Part shown: positions 1 through 10,364 of the stretch, piece by piece | Layout: the number at the start of each line of letters is the position of its first letter | Position numbering within the stretch: position 1 is the first letter of the stretch | Assembly (NCBI RefSeq): GCF_021730395.1 | Contig: NC_069378.1 | Location: forward strand, 46,203,001 to 46,267,000 | DNA: 64,000 nucleotides | DNA from: Mercenaria mercenaria | Taxonomy: Eukaryota; Mollusca; Bivalvia; Venerida; Veneridae | Reading direction: 5' to 3' | Position numbers and translations under genes: made by a program | Notes under the pieces: generated by a model | Databases searched by the model: none | Told to the model about the DNA's origin: nothing | What the model saw: only the letters and a program-made list of their open reading frames with translations

Positions 1-585
1 TGGTTTATTCAGCTTTTGTACAAGTTGTTAAAGATGAACAACAGTCGGTGACAAATCAAAATGTACTGTAGTGTTGCGGCCAGGTTACTGAATTTGTAAT
101 TTACCCACGATTTCGTTCAATTTTGACAGAAAAGATGAAAGAGAACATATAATTGTTCTTGAATAAGTATAAGTGCATATTAGAACTCAAAAATCGTGCA
201 TTGTCTATAGAATATCCAAGTCTATAGCAGTTTGATAAAATGTGGAAGAAAAGACTTTACAACTTAAATATAAGTGAAAAATACCTGATATTATCATTGT
301 GCACTGGAATCAACTCTCTGCGATTCCAAATTTCTAGTCTTTCTCTCAAGGTAAGATAAAGAATGTTATTATTTCTTGACATAATGTTAAGAATACAGAT
401 GAGATGAGTAACTTTTAACAATTTCTTCAAGCAAACCATTGTTTACCTAAAAATTCTAGGTATGTGTCTGTTGAATGATTTTTTTATATATTAGAGTTCT
501 TATTTTTTACCCTTTTGGTATTCATTTGTAATGAAGTTTCTGCGAATCTGTCTCTAATTTTGGTAATGATGGGGTGTTGAAATTT
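1..585. other. AT-rich non-coding DNA
   Basis: I recognise no gene or repeat here. The only coding-like piece is a short minus-strand stretch near 285-357 that reads RERLEIWNRRELIPVHNDNIR-like and ends at a plausible CAG|GTATTT donor; it has no convincing acceptor. It may be an exon of the gene whose first exon is at 5.5-6.3 kb, but that is only a guess. Confidence 0.4.
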
Positions 586-797
586 TAACACTTACCCTGC
601 TGAATGTCTAAAATGAACTGGTCCATCTTTCAGTTTGGACACTACCATTAACTGTTAAAAGGGGTGCATACCAAAACGTTAATGACTGAATGGCGAACAG
701 TGCAGATCATGATGAGACTGCATGGATGTGCAGGCTGATCATGATCTGCACTGGTCGCAAAGAAAGTATCAATCGTGTTCAGCATGATAAGGATTAA
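586..797 (+). mobile_element. TTAA-ended palindromic MITE (family P2), diverged copy
   Basis: The copy begins near TTAACACTTACCCTGC and ends near AAGGATTAA, with the inner segments typical of the family: a 'tggtccatc..cagtttgg' block, a 'gaacagtgcagatcatga' block and a central palindrome 'catg..tgtgcaggctgatcatgatctgcactggtcgcaaag'. Other copies are at 2911, 43612, 45176, 48379, 55723 and 59819. The TTAA termini fit piggyBac- or Kolobok-type target choice. It has no coding capacity and is a non-autonomous element. Confidence 0.65.
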
Positions 798-832
798 ACG
801 TTTTGCCCTCCCTCCCACCCCACCCCTCCCCC

Positions 833-955
833 CTCGTCATTATTATCAGCGAAATAAATAGCCATATCGTAAACGATATTCGTACATGTGCTCGGGTTTA
901 AGGTACATTATTTATTTGCGTAGAGTTGAGTGGTTCGCAAAAATTTGATGATGAG
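833..955. mobile_element. Short CTCGTCATTATT MITE, copy 1
   Basis: A 123-bp block starts CTCGTCATTATTATCAGCGA and ends in GATGATGAG, so its ends are short imperfect inverted repeats. A second copy at 2342-2460 shares the same order of motifs (cgtcattattatcagcg, ccatatcgtaaa, cattatttatttgcg-like, agagttgag, gatgatgag). Two copies 1.5 kb apart with matching ends suggest a small non-autonomous DNA element; the family is unknown to me. Confidence 0.55.
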
Positions 956-1167
956 AACAGACAACAGAAGCCAGTAAACATGAAGATACTTTTGGAAACT
1001 TCTAATCAAATTTTTTTAATCTAGATTATGCACGAGAAAATTGGTTTGTTATACAGTTTGTCATGATAATAGAGAGTAAATTAGTACTGGTGCCGAACCT
1101 AAGGCATTTGTACTTTGAACAGAATATTTCTCTCTTTTTTTCACCTAGGTAAACATGGCTAAACATT

Positions 1168-1404
1168 TGAGCTGCGCTATGAGAAAACCAACATAATGCG
1201 TTTGGGACCAGCATGGATCCAGACCAGCCTGCGCATCCGCGCAGTCTGGTCAGGATCCATGCTGTTCGCTAACAGTTTCTCTAATTGCAATAGGCTTTGA
1301 AAGCGAACACCATGGATCCTGACCAGACTGCGCGGATGCTTAGGCTGGTCTGGATCCATGCTGGTCGCAAATGAACTATGTTGGTTTTCTCATGGTGCGA
1401 CTCA
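1168..1404. mobile_element. Palindromic MITE (family P1), copy 1
   Basis: A 237-bp near-palindrome. Outer arms pair TGAGCTGCGCTATGAGAAAA with the reverse complement of the right end (TTTTCTCATGGTGCGACTCA). Each half contains another inverted repeat built around CAGACCAGCCTGCGCATCC and GCGCAGTCTGGTCAGGATCC. Other copies are at 13070-13306 and, interrupted, at 16914-18577. Apparent ORFs inside are artefacts of the palindrome. Non-autonomous, no coding capacity. Confidence 0.75.
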
Positions 1405-1680
1405 ATTACGAAACATAAATAACATCAAACGAACCTAATTATTTTGCTGTGTTATTTAAGATACACCCCTATTTGTGGAAGGTCTGTAAACAATAAATGT
1501 GTTTCGTTACTTCTCGATAATATATTTTGCAAAATTAACAAATTACCTTAATTGAAGTTCGTGGTATCAAGTAAGTTAGTGAAGTATAATACACTTTTAA
1601 GTAAACAATGATAAAGTTGTCATGTTTCCAGATCAGCTGAAAGCAACATCTGTTACAATCATAAATGTTACACTGGACAA

Positions 1681-1920
1681 AAAGGTAACACCTGGTCATA
1701 CCGGTAACAGACCATGGTCATATAGGTAACCAGTTGTCATAATGGTAACACTTTAGCCAACATTGAGTCTAACATCGGTTTTTATCGGCGTAAAAGGTTA
1801 TATTTTTAATTATAAACCTAACACTTCTTTCGTCATAAAGGTAACAACTTTATCGTCATAAAGGTAACAATTTTATCGTCATAAAGGTAACAATTTTATC
1901 GTCATAAAGGTAACACTTGA
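1681..1920 (+). repeat. TCATAAAGGTAACA minisatellite, 23-bp period
   Basis: Four near-identical 23-bp units (CGTCATAAAGGTAACAATTT plus TAT) run from about 1831 to 1916. Degenerate units with the same TCATAnnGGTAACA core precede them at about 1696, 1719 and 1738, separated by a 70-bp unique gap. Simple tandem duplication; no function visible. Confidence 0.85.
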
Positions 1921-2341
1921 CATGTGACTTGACACCGCTGTGTAGTATCTCCCACTACTGACCCACTACTGGTCTCACTGATTGGTGTGGGCGTGCCCGC
2001 GAAATGATGGTTAAGCGACTGCATAACGGTACTTTTTCTTTGCTGTCATTCATTCCGTTCTGTTTATGTGACCTTTTTATTTTTATATGACTGTTAGAAC
2101 AATAGAGAGAACAATGGGGGTGTCACATAAATACCGTTTCGTTCGAACTTCCGTCCTTACGCTTCTTAACCAGTGTGCTAACGCATGTGTGCAGCTATTC
2201 TTTTTTTTTCTTCTTTTTTTTCAATGAAAATTCCCACAGCCAGTTCGGAGATCAACACACTATTATTTTGTTTTTGTTCTGCGGATCTATCATAAAATGT
2301 GCTATTTAGAGAATGGTGGTATTTTAATTGTATTGACCTCA

Positions 2342-2460
2342 CTCGTCATTATTATCAGCGGAGTAATAACCATATCGTAAATGACAGCCTGTGCACGAGC
2401 AATTCAAGATAATCATTTATTTACGGAGAGTTGAGAGATTTGCCGAAATATAATGATGAG
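2342..2460. mobile_element. Short CTCGTCATTATT MITE, copy 2
   Basis: Second copy of the element at 833-955, roughly two-thirds identical by eye, with the same CTCGTCATTATTATCAGCG start and AATGATGAG end. The level of divergence between the two suggests independent older insertions rather than a recent local duplication. Confidence 0.55.
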
Positions 2461-2507
2461 CCTATATAACATAATGGAAACAACCTGCTAATTAAGCGAA
2501 TATGCAC

Positions 2508-2606
2508 AACATTTCGTCGAAAACCATTTCATAGATACGACATTTTGTCGAATATGACATTTCGTCGAAACAACATTTAGCCTCATGAGACATTTCGTCG
2601 AAAACG
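2508..2606. repeat. GACATTTCGTCGAA short repeat cluster
   Basis: The motif (A/G)ACATTT(C/T)GTCGAA occurs four times within 100 bp (near 2508, 2539, 2555 and 2588). The inner TTCGTCGAA is nearly self-complementary. A small ORF beginning in the last copy has no recognisable product. Confidence 0.6.
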
Positions 2607-2910
2607 AAAACATACCGAATTTTATGTCGGAGTGTGTCGATAGTTTTATCCTAAACGCAAAATTTAGTATAAATGTACCTCCAGCTGAAGAGCTGAATCA
2701 AGTTTATCAGAAGTCCGAAATGCTTTTCGACAAAATGTCAAAGAAGCCTGTTGATATACTGTTTTACTGAACTATATACTGCCTTATCCATCGAATTTGT
2801 AACTGAGATTTTAGAGGGTTTCGCCACGATTTCCGAGATTTCCATAATGATCTTTAAAACCAAATATAATCTATTCATATACTTTTAGTATCAACGACAA
2901 CAAGATGCTT

Positions 2911-3093
2911 TTAACGCTGCTAAATTTCTAAAATGGACTGCTCCATCGTTTAATTTGGGCAGTTCAACTTAGTTTTTAAAGGGGTGTTCACTGAAAATTT
3001 ACTGACTGAATAGCGAACAGTGCAGACCATGATGTGCAGGCTGATCTTGGTCGCAAAGGCAAAGCAACCTGCTGCCAGCAGGCTAAAGGTTAA
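2911..3093 (+). mobile_element. TTAA-ended palindromic MITE (family P2), shortened copy
   Basis: Starts TTAACGCTGCTAAATTTC and ends GCAGGCTAAAGGTTAA. The central palindrome is shortened compared with the copies at 48379 and 59819. Non-coding. Confidence 0.75.
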
Positions 3094-4051
3094 ATATTCG
3101 GTTGGATTTATTGGTCAGAAAAAAGCTTTGGCGAATTCCTGTGTACATTGTTGGTCTATGACCTTTTTACAAAATTTAATGTTTTCAAAATTTAAAAAAC
3201 CTTGTATTTTTATGTTTTATGCTTTATGCTAACATTTCAAGACAGTTTTTTTAACAGTCTAGCCAACTCATTGAGTCAAACCTTGAAAGACCAGCAACAG
3301 GATATTCCTGCTTAAAAAGGCAAAACGTACAATGAGAAAGACTCCATCAAAATATGGCTCTTGATGATAAATTCAAAAAACTACAATGTAAGTAAAACAT
3401 GTTCAGAAAAAAAAATAGGAAGTTCTTATTACCAACTCTATACAACGTTATATCATAAATATCATCATAAAGTATTCAAAAGACGAATGAGGGCAAAAAT
3501 ATGTTACAGACTAGATTAATCAAACATTGCATTGTACAAAAGATATTGTTTTTCATACAGGTAATCCATACACTATCTTCAAGATTAATGCATTTGTACA
3601 CAATACATTGTGAATATGTAATAGGAGTTATATTTGCTTCTGTTTTCACTCTTGTTTTTGTAAATAGTATGTGGTAAGCACTGGTTAATGTTAGGTTACA
3701 CGTGCACAGTTCTATACGGATGCATTTTACAATGAATGTGTTAAAGAAACAGTGCTTTATTATATACCTATATAAATTCTGTAAAAAAAAATCGGCTTGT
3801 ATTTCCCAATTAAATATGAAGAGACAGACAAAAATTCCGTATTGTACCTTTTAAATTCCGTATTGTACCTCCCGTATTATATACTGCCGGACTCTTTTCA
3901 TTAATATGCATGATCCGACACATTACTATAAATAGCGCATATAAAAATTTAGTTTAATTTAATTAGTTTAGTTAATTTAGTATCGTTAAACATTGTAGAT
4001 TTCGTTCAAAAACAAAACAAGAATCAAAATGGTAAAGGTATATAATAAAAT
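3094..4051. other. AT-rich spacer, nothing recognised
   Basis: No long ORF, RNA gene or repeat with partners elsewhere in the window. A small direct duplication of 'aaattccgtattgtacct' occurs near 3830-3870. Confidence 0.5.
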
Positions 4052-4213
4052 GGTCATTATAACAGTAGCCAGATCTGGGATTTTATATTCGGCTCTCGTG
4101 GATTTTGCAAGGTCGGATCACACTCGGCGCTTGCGCGCCTCTTGAGATCCGATCTGGCAAAATTCACTAGAGCCGAATACTGCATCCCAGATCAAGCTAC
4201 TGTTATAATAACC
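4052..4213. mobile_element. 162-bp foldback MITE
   Basis: The whole element is a long imperfect inverted repeat. Its left arm starts GGTCATTATAACAGTAGC and its right arm ends GCTACTGTTATAATAACC. Inner pieces also pair (CAGATCTGGGAT with ATCCCAGATC, TATTCGGCTCTCGTG with CACTAGAGCCGAATA, GGTCGGATC with GATCCGATC). The loop is CG-rich. I see no clear target duplication. No coding capacity. Confidence 0.75.
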
Positions 4214-4423
4214 CTATTGTACTGATGTGTGTTTTACGCATAAAAAACTATAGTGCGAGTGTTTTGTTTCAGGTGGTTCCCAAAACACATATTTATTTCG
4301 TAAGCCCATGTTTTGTTCATGAGCACCTTTGGTATTGCATAGCCGAACATTAGCTCTATTGAGTTGGGCTCCATTCGCTAGTTTCATACATGCATGCGAA
4401 AACAAAAACCTGTAAAAGCAACT

Positions 4424-4480
4424 GTAGAACCGGAAGTGGCTTTGAACAAAAGCAATGGTACAACCGGAAGTGGCTTTGAA
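4424..4480 (+). repeat. Direct duplication carrying two ETS-like motifs
   Basis: The 18-mer ACCGGAAGTGGCTTTGAA occurs twice, 34 bp apart, and a third weaker version (AACCGAAGTCTC) follows. CCGGAAGTG is a good match to the ETS-family binding consensus. It could be regulatory or just a local duplication; no gene start is visible next to it. Confidence 0.4.
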
Positions 4481-4859
4481 GTAAAGCAACGCAACCGAAG
4501 TCTCAGTTAGTGAATCAAGGTTCAACGTCAATAGGCACTGTTTCTTGAGGAGTGTATACCTCAAGAAAAGTCAGTTTCTTTACAGTGGAACATATTTTTA
4601 TTAAACAAGTGTAGCACTGATCTATATCGTAAAAGTGTTTGGCTCTCAGAAACATTACATGTAGATTTTCCTGAAAATTCACAATTCAATTCTTCCTTTT
4701 ATAAGTGTTGTATGTTTAATCACGAACATGCTGAAATAATTCAACAGCATATATAACTGGTACTTGGGTTTGACATCATGGTCTAATACAGGGTTGGGGG
4801 CGGACAATTTACAATAAATGCACCAGTAAGTACAATATGTATGGAAGCCTTGAAATGAC

Positions 4860-5285
4860 TTCTGACTTAAGCATTTCTGACTTCTTACTTCCAACATGCT
4901 TACTCCTAACTTCAAGACTTCTAGGTTCCAATTTCATTACTTCCAACTTCATTACTTCTAACTTTCAAATTCATTACTGATAACTTCTAACTTCTATGTC
5001 TCTAACTTCCAATTACATTGCATTTGATTTCAAACTTCAGTACTTCTTACTTCCAATTTCAGTACTTCTACTTTCAACGTTCAAATTTCGTGACTTCAAA
5101 CATCCAGCACCATAACTTCCAACCGTTCATTACCTCTAACTTTCAACATCATTACTTCTTACATCCAACTCATTACTTCTAATGTGTAAGGAAGATAGAA
5201 GTTATGTAGTAGGAAGTAGGAAGTAAGAAAGTTGGAAATTAGAAGTCATGGAGTAAGGGAGTTTAGAAATCCGAAGTGTTGAAGT
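4860..5285. repeat. ACTTCnAACTTCC minisatellite with strand switch
   Basis: About 320 bp of degenerate units made of ACTTC, AACTTC, TTCCAA and CATTACTTC, then from about 5180 the complementary composition (GAAGTTATG, AGGAAGTAGGAAG, GGAAATTAGAAGT). The array is thus a rough inverted repeat around 5180. Unit length varies around 20 bp. No coding signal. Confidence 0.7.
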
Positions 5286-5488
5286 TAGCATTCGCTCCAG
5301 GATTTCCACAAAAGAGTCTCCCTCTACTGCACCTATACATCGAAGAGAATGCACGAGCCGTTGTAAGAGGGTACAGAGTAAAGATGCGTGCTATATTTAA
5401 CCGCGTTGTGACTTGCGTTGTATTAAAAAAGGCTTTGGCGTACATAACCAACACCACAACGACAGTGTATAGTGTGTAATAAACTTAC

Positions 5489-6315
5489 ATGAATTTGATT
5501 GAATTCCCCGTCTGGCCATATCCATAGAATGGTAGAGATACTGCTACAATCCAACGTTTATGTTTAAAACAATCAAAGTAGGGCTGACCGAAATACGCAT
5601 CATCCGATGTTATGGATACATCTGTAGCAGAACCGGAAGTTGCGTCACTAGATCCAGAACGATTATGAATAGAGAAGAAATTTTCATTTCTGTAATTTTT
5701 ATACACTAATCCCAGGTCTTCTTGTATAATTCCGTTCTCAGATTTGAAGATGTATGGGAAAAAATTGTTTGATAATGCAATTCCGCCTCCTGCTAAGTTT
5801 TTGTCCTCTTCTACTATAAGACGAACAACAGAAATAATAGCTGGCACATGCTTATCCGAGAAAGACTGAATATTTGTTCTATTGTGAGTAAAAAGATGTG
5901 TCAAATATTTTGCTATAAATATCCCATCCAGAGTTTGTTTCTTGTATCGTTGGTATGATAAAGGAGTGAAAATATACGTAAAATTACTCAGGGATATAGA
6001 CTGTTCTTTTGACTTATTGCAGTAATAATTTCGCTCTGTTACATTAGTTCGAATGGTTTCAATAAATTCTAATATTTTACTTTGTTCCAAAGAATCTTCG
6101 TCAATATTCGATTTAAATTGAAAATCACCTTTAGCGTCTGATCGTGAATTCCGTCCATTTGTCTTCTCCGGACGTAGGTTGTGATTCTGGTAATTGAATT
6201 TTGGCGGGAATTTTTCGTCTGCAACTCCCAGACTATCAGCAGTAGAGATAAGTAGGGTTTCAAAAATGCAAATTATGACGCAAATAAATCTGAAGAGTAC
6301 CATATCTATATCCAT
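5489..6315 (-). CDS. First coding exon of a GPR158-like orphan class C receptor
   Basis: An open frame of 275 codons starting at ATG 6315 (an alternative in-frame ATG lies four codons later). The N-terminus is a hydrophobic signal sequence (VLFRFICVIICIFETLL). Then comes a basic/polar linker and, from about residue 85, a globular region with several N-glycosylation sequons (NVT, NFT, NRT, NRS). Segments such as IISVVRLIVEEDKNLAGGG, FFPYIFKSENG, AYFGQPYFDC and RWIVAVSLPFYGYG resemble the Cache-type ectodomain of GPR158/GPR179-like receptors as I remember it; I could not run a search. The exon ends at a strong donor: reverse-strand AT|GTAAGT, last exon base 5489, leaving phase 2. The apparent stop beyond it is intronic. 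The remaining exons (EGF-like and seven membrane helices expected in the family) should lie to the left, mostly outside the window. Alternative: another Cache-domain receptor. Confidence 0.6.
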
Positions 6316-6760
6316 GTTTACTTTTTTTCAGAGTGCTAAGTATCTCATCCGACGATTCTTTAAAAAATGAAAGCTGTCAAAACGTTTGTGATGATGCGCA
6401 TGGTGAAAACTAATGAAATGTATTAAATTAAAAATACACAGCTCATTTTGGGTATTATTATATCTATACAACGTATATGATAAAATGAACACATTAATGT
6501 TTCTCTCTATATATATAGGTAGTAGTTTACCTATAGGCCAGTTTACGTAAATACATATATATCTGACCACTCTGTTTTCGTTCTGTTTTCATTTCTCTCC
6601 CATTATTTTCAGAATGGAAATATACTGGCCAAAATACCACTTATATGTATCAAATGACACTTTAATTCAGCGTACACAGGCGCCATTTTAATTTGGCACG
6701 CGCGTTTTTGTACTTCCGGTCTGAAAGTCATTTTCTCACAAACGGCTGTTTTATCGATAA
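6316..6760 (-). promoter_or_regulatory. Possible promoter/5' region of the receptor-like gene
   Basis: Immediately upstream (minus sense) of the receptor exon. It is AT-rich except near 6690-6722, where a CpG-rich patch reads, on the minus strand, ACCGGAAGT..CGCGCGTGCC followed by AAAATGGCGCC. ETS-like (CCGGAAGT) and ATGGCG motifs are typical of TATA-less metazoan promoters. No splice acceptor is evident before the ATG, so the start codon may sit in the first transcribed exon. Inference only. Confidence 0.3.
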
Positions 6761-9700
6761 AACGCATTACAATTGTAACATTTATCGATCTTAAAGCTAG
6801 TTTAAAACATCCGCTCTTACTGAAGACTTTGCAGATCGATATGTGAACCAAACGTCTAGTGCAGGAGCAAAAATCTCTATACTTTAGATGGAAAAGAGTT
6901 TTAGTTTTACTCTGAAGCAGAAGTTTCTATTTCTGTACCTGTATAATAACATTCAGAGGAACAAGATCGATTCTTAAATCAAACCACTGTCGTATGGGTG
7001 ACTAATTACCAGGCACATGAAAAGCTGTCTGATGGATAATTCATAATAAAAACAGGCATATTGTAGATGTGTTTGTCAATACATTTCAACGCCACACAGC
7101 AGACACACATCCGCGGGGACACTAAGTTGTAGCATTTGAACACATGGTATGGTATAATTTATCACCAAATGTCCTGGACTGTGTCAATGTCGTCATCATC
7201 ATAAATGTCCTCTAGCCTTGTGTCCTTTCTCTCCGAGTGCTAGCTCCGCGATCGATAGTAAGCAAAAGCTTACAGACTTACATGTAGGTTATATTGATAA
7301 ATTCTGAGGCATCAACCAAACGATGTGCGCTTGGCTTTTCCAATTTATTCTATGAATCTATATGTACACACGGCAAACGATAAAATCGCGGAGTTTAAGT
7401 CAAGAAGCGCTAGAGATAAAAACATATGCGGAAAGGTATTTTATTGTTTGAGTGCATCTACTGTTTTCATGGTGCATTTAATTACTTATGTCGCTACATG
7501 TTTTAGTGCTCTTATTCAAATAAAAACGACTGATGTCTTTTAGTGTTTTTTACGATATCTCTTAAAAGCAAATGTGAAACCTTGTTTTAAATGCCATTTT
7601 AAAGAGAAAGTATTCACACATACTTTTCTTAATTATCGCAAATGGTTAGGATAGGAAATTGATATCTGATTATCAGACCACTTGCTTTCACGTTTCTATT
7701 ACTTTCTTATGATCCCCCGAAACTCATTAATGGATCGCACGTGTCTTAATTCCACAATAATATCGATTTTTGATTCGTGATTTCATACCTACATATATTC
7801 ATATTTTCTACAATTCACATTAACACATTCTGCACCACAGACGAAAATTACAACACAAAACAATATTCCTGCCTTTGCTTTGTAGTTCCAGGCGCACTTT
7901 TCTATCTAATTACCACTCTTAAATTTAACTTTCCATCCTTCACTTATAGTACCCGTCAATATTATATTTCCTTAGCAAATTCTCTACTATACACAGTCTT
8001 AGATTTATCCTGAACAGACTGGCTTTCCGTTCAATAAAGCAGTATTTCTTCACACGATTTTCCCAATAAAACGATCGATTTTCCGCTATTTTCAAATTAT
8101 ATATCTATAAGCATGCACCTTGCTGTAATCTTCCAAATAATTCAACACCAAAATACACTTCTCATTTCTGTAATTCAAACAAAGCCTGATGATAGAAACT
8201 AATAAACATAATCATTTCCAAAACATATTTCTCAGCGTTTCCTACTCTATTGAATTTTCCTATTCCTGAAGAAATGGGAGACTCCGAGTATTGGAAGATT
8301 ACATTCCGCAGCACGGGGATCAGGCAGACAAGTTTTCCAATACACATAAATTACATTAATTTTCTTGTAAATAGTAGAAGAGTAGCCGCGAGGAGAAAAG
8401 AAACACCACCGGAAGTATATTACCTGGCACGCGCGATATTTCACGCGCAGCAGGAGAAATGGCAGACACAATTTAAAATAGATGGGAAAACGCATGTTCA
8501 AAGGCGAAGGAAGCGTTTGAGGTATAATTTGACGGTGACCAGTTTCTAAAGTCATATGCATGAATTAGAAATATCAACTGGATTGTTTCGTAGCCTCAGG
8601 AATAATAGTTTATATAAAGTCATTGATTTTTTGCCTCCTGCACGAATTATGATTTTATCTTGATGATAATTACATTTATCTAGATAAAAGATTTTATGCG
8701 ATATCATTACAAATGTTGTTCCTTGTGCTATATTTACACGAGATGCGCATCCATGGGTGAAAATGTACTGTAAAAACAGAAATGTTCGCGAGGGATTAAA
8801 TTTCGCTTTATTCGCGAGGCCCTACATATCGCGAAAATTAATAAAATGTATCCTTGTGTCCATTAGTGAATACATTCAGTGGATCTTATATGCAAAACAA
8901 ACAGGTGATCTACTTATTTCAAGTCTTTACATATTTAAATCAAAATATCCAATTTTACCTCTCAAAATCTATGTTGAAAATGCAAAATAGTTCTATGCAA
9001 TAACGGTTCTTCAGTGTGAAGTTGCATCTACTTTCATTTTCATGACAGAAACTCTAACTGTTTTAACGGTTAGCCCTATATTTTGACCAAAAAAAAATCA
9101 AACACCAAATCATAGATGGAAAAGATTGTTTTACATGAAAACTTAAAGTTCCATAAGGTTTTTAATTTAATATTAAAAACATATAACGGAATTGTCCAAA
9201 CAGAGGCCGTGCATAAATGAATAGAAAGAAAAAGGATACCTTCAATATTGAACATGTACTAATGAAGTCCGGACCATAAAGGGGGATAATCAAGTAAAGC
9301 ATTTTGTAATGTTTTCCATTATGTAAATCAGATAGTCAAACCTATGAAACAAGTTTTGACAGGTCAAATAAATTGTTCAATATGAGTATACACTATCACT
9401 TAAAACATCTTTTAGTATTTTCGCTCTTTCATTACTTGTAAAACTACACAACCGATTGGTCATGCGACGACGGCAGAAGTAGACAATTCGACTTCTAACG
9501 GCAGTTCAGACGCAAACATGCACCTTCGCACCTTCCGCAGAGTTACCTGACCAGGTGCTCTAGTTTGCAGAACTAAAGGGAAATAATTTCACACAAGAAT
9601 GAATAGCCCAAGAATTATCTCTATCTCAGGTGCCTCCCGTTATGTCAGCGGGAACTAACTCAATTTCCATAGGCCCATGTTGTAATGTTCCCAGTCGCGG

Positions 9701-10202
9701 GCATTTCCTAACATTTAAACTTTAGATGCCACCTACTAAGGATGAAAGAACTATCCAAGAACTATCGGAAAACTGCAAGAAATGCACATGTTGACCGGCA
9801 CTTTTGGGCACTTTTTCTCTTTGAACTTGGTTAACCATAATCCAGCAGTAAGTGATGGTTTTATTATTATTATTTTTCATGAAAATGATCTATTGATAAA
9901 ACATGCATATTTCTCACACAAAATGCATCATTCCGTATACTTTTAGCTAATAATCATGGATAAGAGTTTTAATTTATGAAATAAGTTTTCAAGATTACAC
10001 CAATGGGAGAGCACATTGTATATATGGTAGATATACACCGTAGAATACTTCATACTTTGTTACTTTTTTGGCAATATCTTGCGTGATACCGAGGGCACAT
10101 TTCTGAAACTTGGCATGAATTTGGATTATTATCATACTCTATGTCATACAGAAAATCCAATAAAATAAATATATATATATATGTCTTTCGTTACTATTTG
10201 TT
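6761..10202. other. Intergenic DNA with few recognisable features
   Basis: Mostly AT-rich without long ORFs. Three small points: a minus-strand 26-codon piece at 7162-7239 that reads like a C-terminus; a CpG-richer block at 8390-8460 (CACCGGAAGT..GGCACGCGCG) with overlapping ORFs on both strands that look like chance; and a block at 8770-8840 with repeated TTCGCGAGG/TCGCGAAAA units. A short TATATA run sits at 10169-10180. Nothing here can be called a gene with confidence. Confidence 0.45.
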
Positions 10203-10364
10203 TAGGGATAGCGCGAACGCAGTCCCCACACCAATAAATTGCGTACCCGAGTAACCCACATTTGGGGCTATCGCAGGCGTCAGCCCAACCGAAGTGCAAT
10301 GGAAGGGCCTCTTCCTGGGAAAACCGCCTTGCTGATCACGGTGGTCCCTGTACCAGGTAAGTAT
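10203..10364 (-). ncRNA. U1 spliceosomal snRNA gene (copy 1)
   Basis: The reverse strand reads ATACTTACCTGG at its 5' end, the exact U1 sequence that pairs with 5' splice sites. The U1 landmarks follow in order: TGATCA in stem-loop I, GGCGGTTTTCCCAGG, CATTGCAC in the stem-loop II loop (U1A-binding), CCTGCGAT..CCCCAAATGTGGG in stem-loop III, an Sm-like segment CAATTTATTGG, then GGGGACTGCGTTCGCGCTATCCC forming the 3' stem-loop. Length is about 162 nt, as expected (164 in animals). Two positions differ from the usual: stem-loop I has GATCAGCAAG where the U1-70K loop is normally GATCACGAAG, and the Sm site carries an A within its U tract. It may be a variant U1 or a recent pseudogene. Further copies lie at 15.4 and 21.8 kb in the same orientation. 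Confidence 0.9.

Noticed and set aside
1026-1359. Minus-strand ORFs with MDPDQ repeats (also near 13.0-13.26 kb)
   Set aside because: They are read-throughs of the P1 palindromic MITE, whose GGATCCAGAC words translate as MDPDQ in several frames.
5485-5488. Taking the receptor-like frame to its in-frame stop as a complete 276-residue protein
   Set aside because: A strong GTAAGT donor precedes the stop, and the family is much longer with membrane helices, so the stop is intronic.
8247-8561. Overlapping ORFs of about 100 codons on both strands
   Set aside because: Both are open because of local composition; neither has splice context or a recognisable motif.
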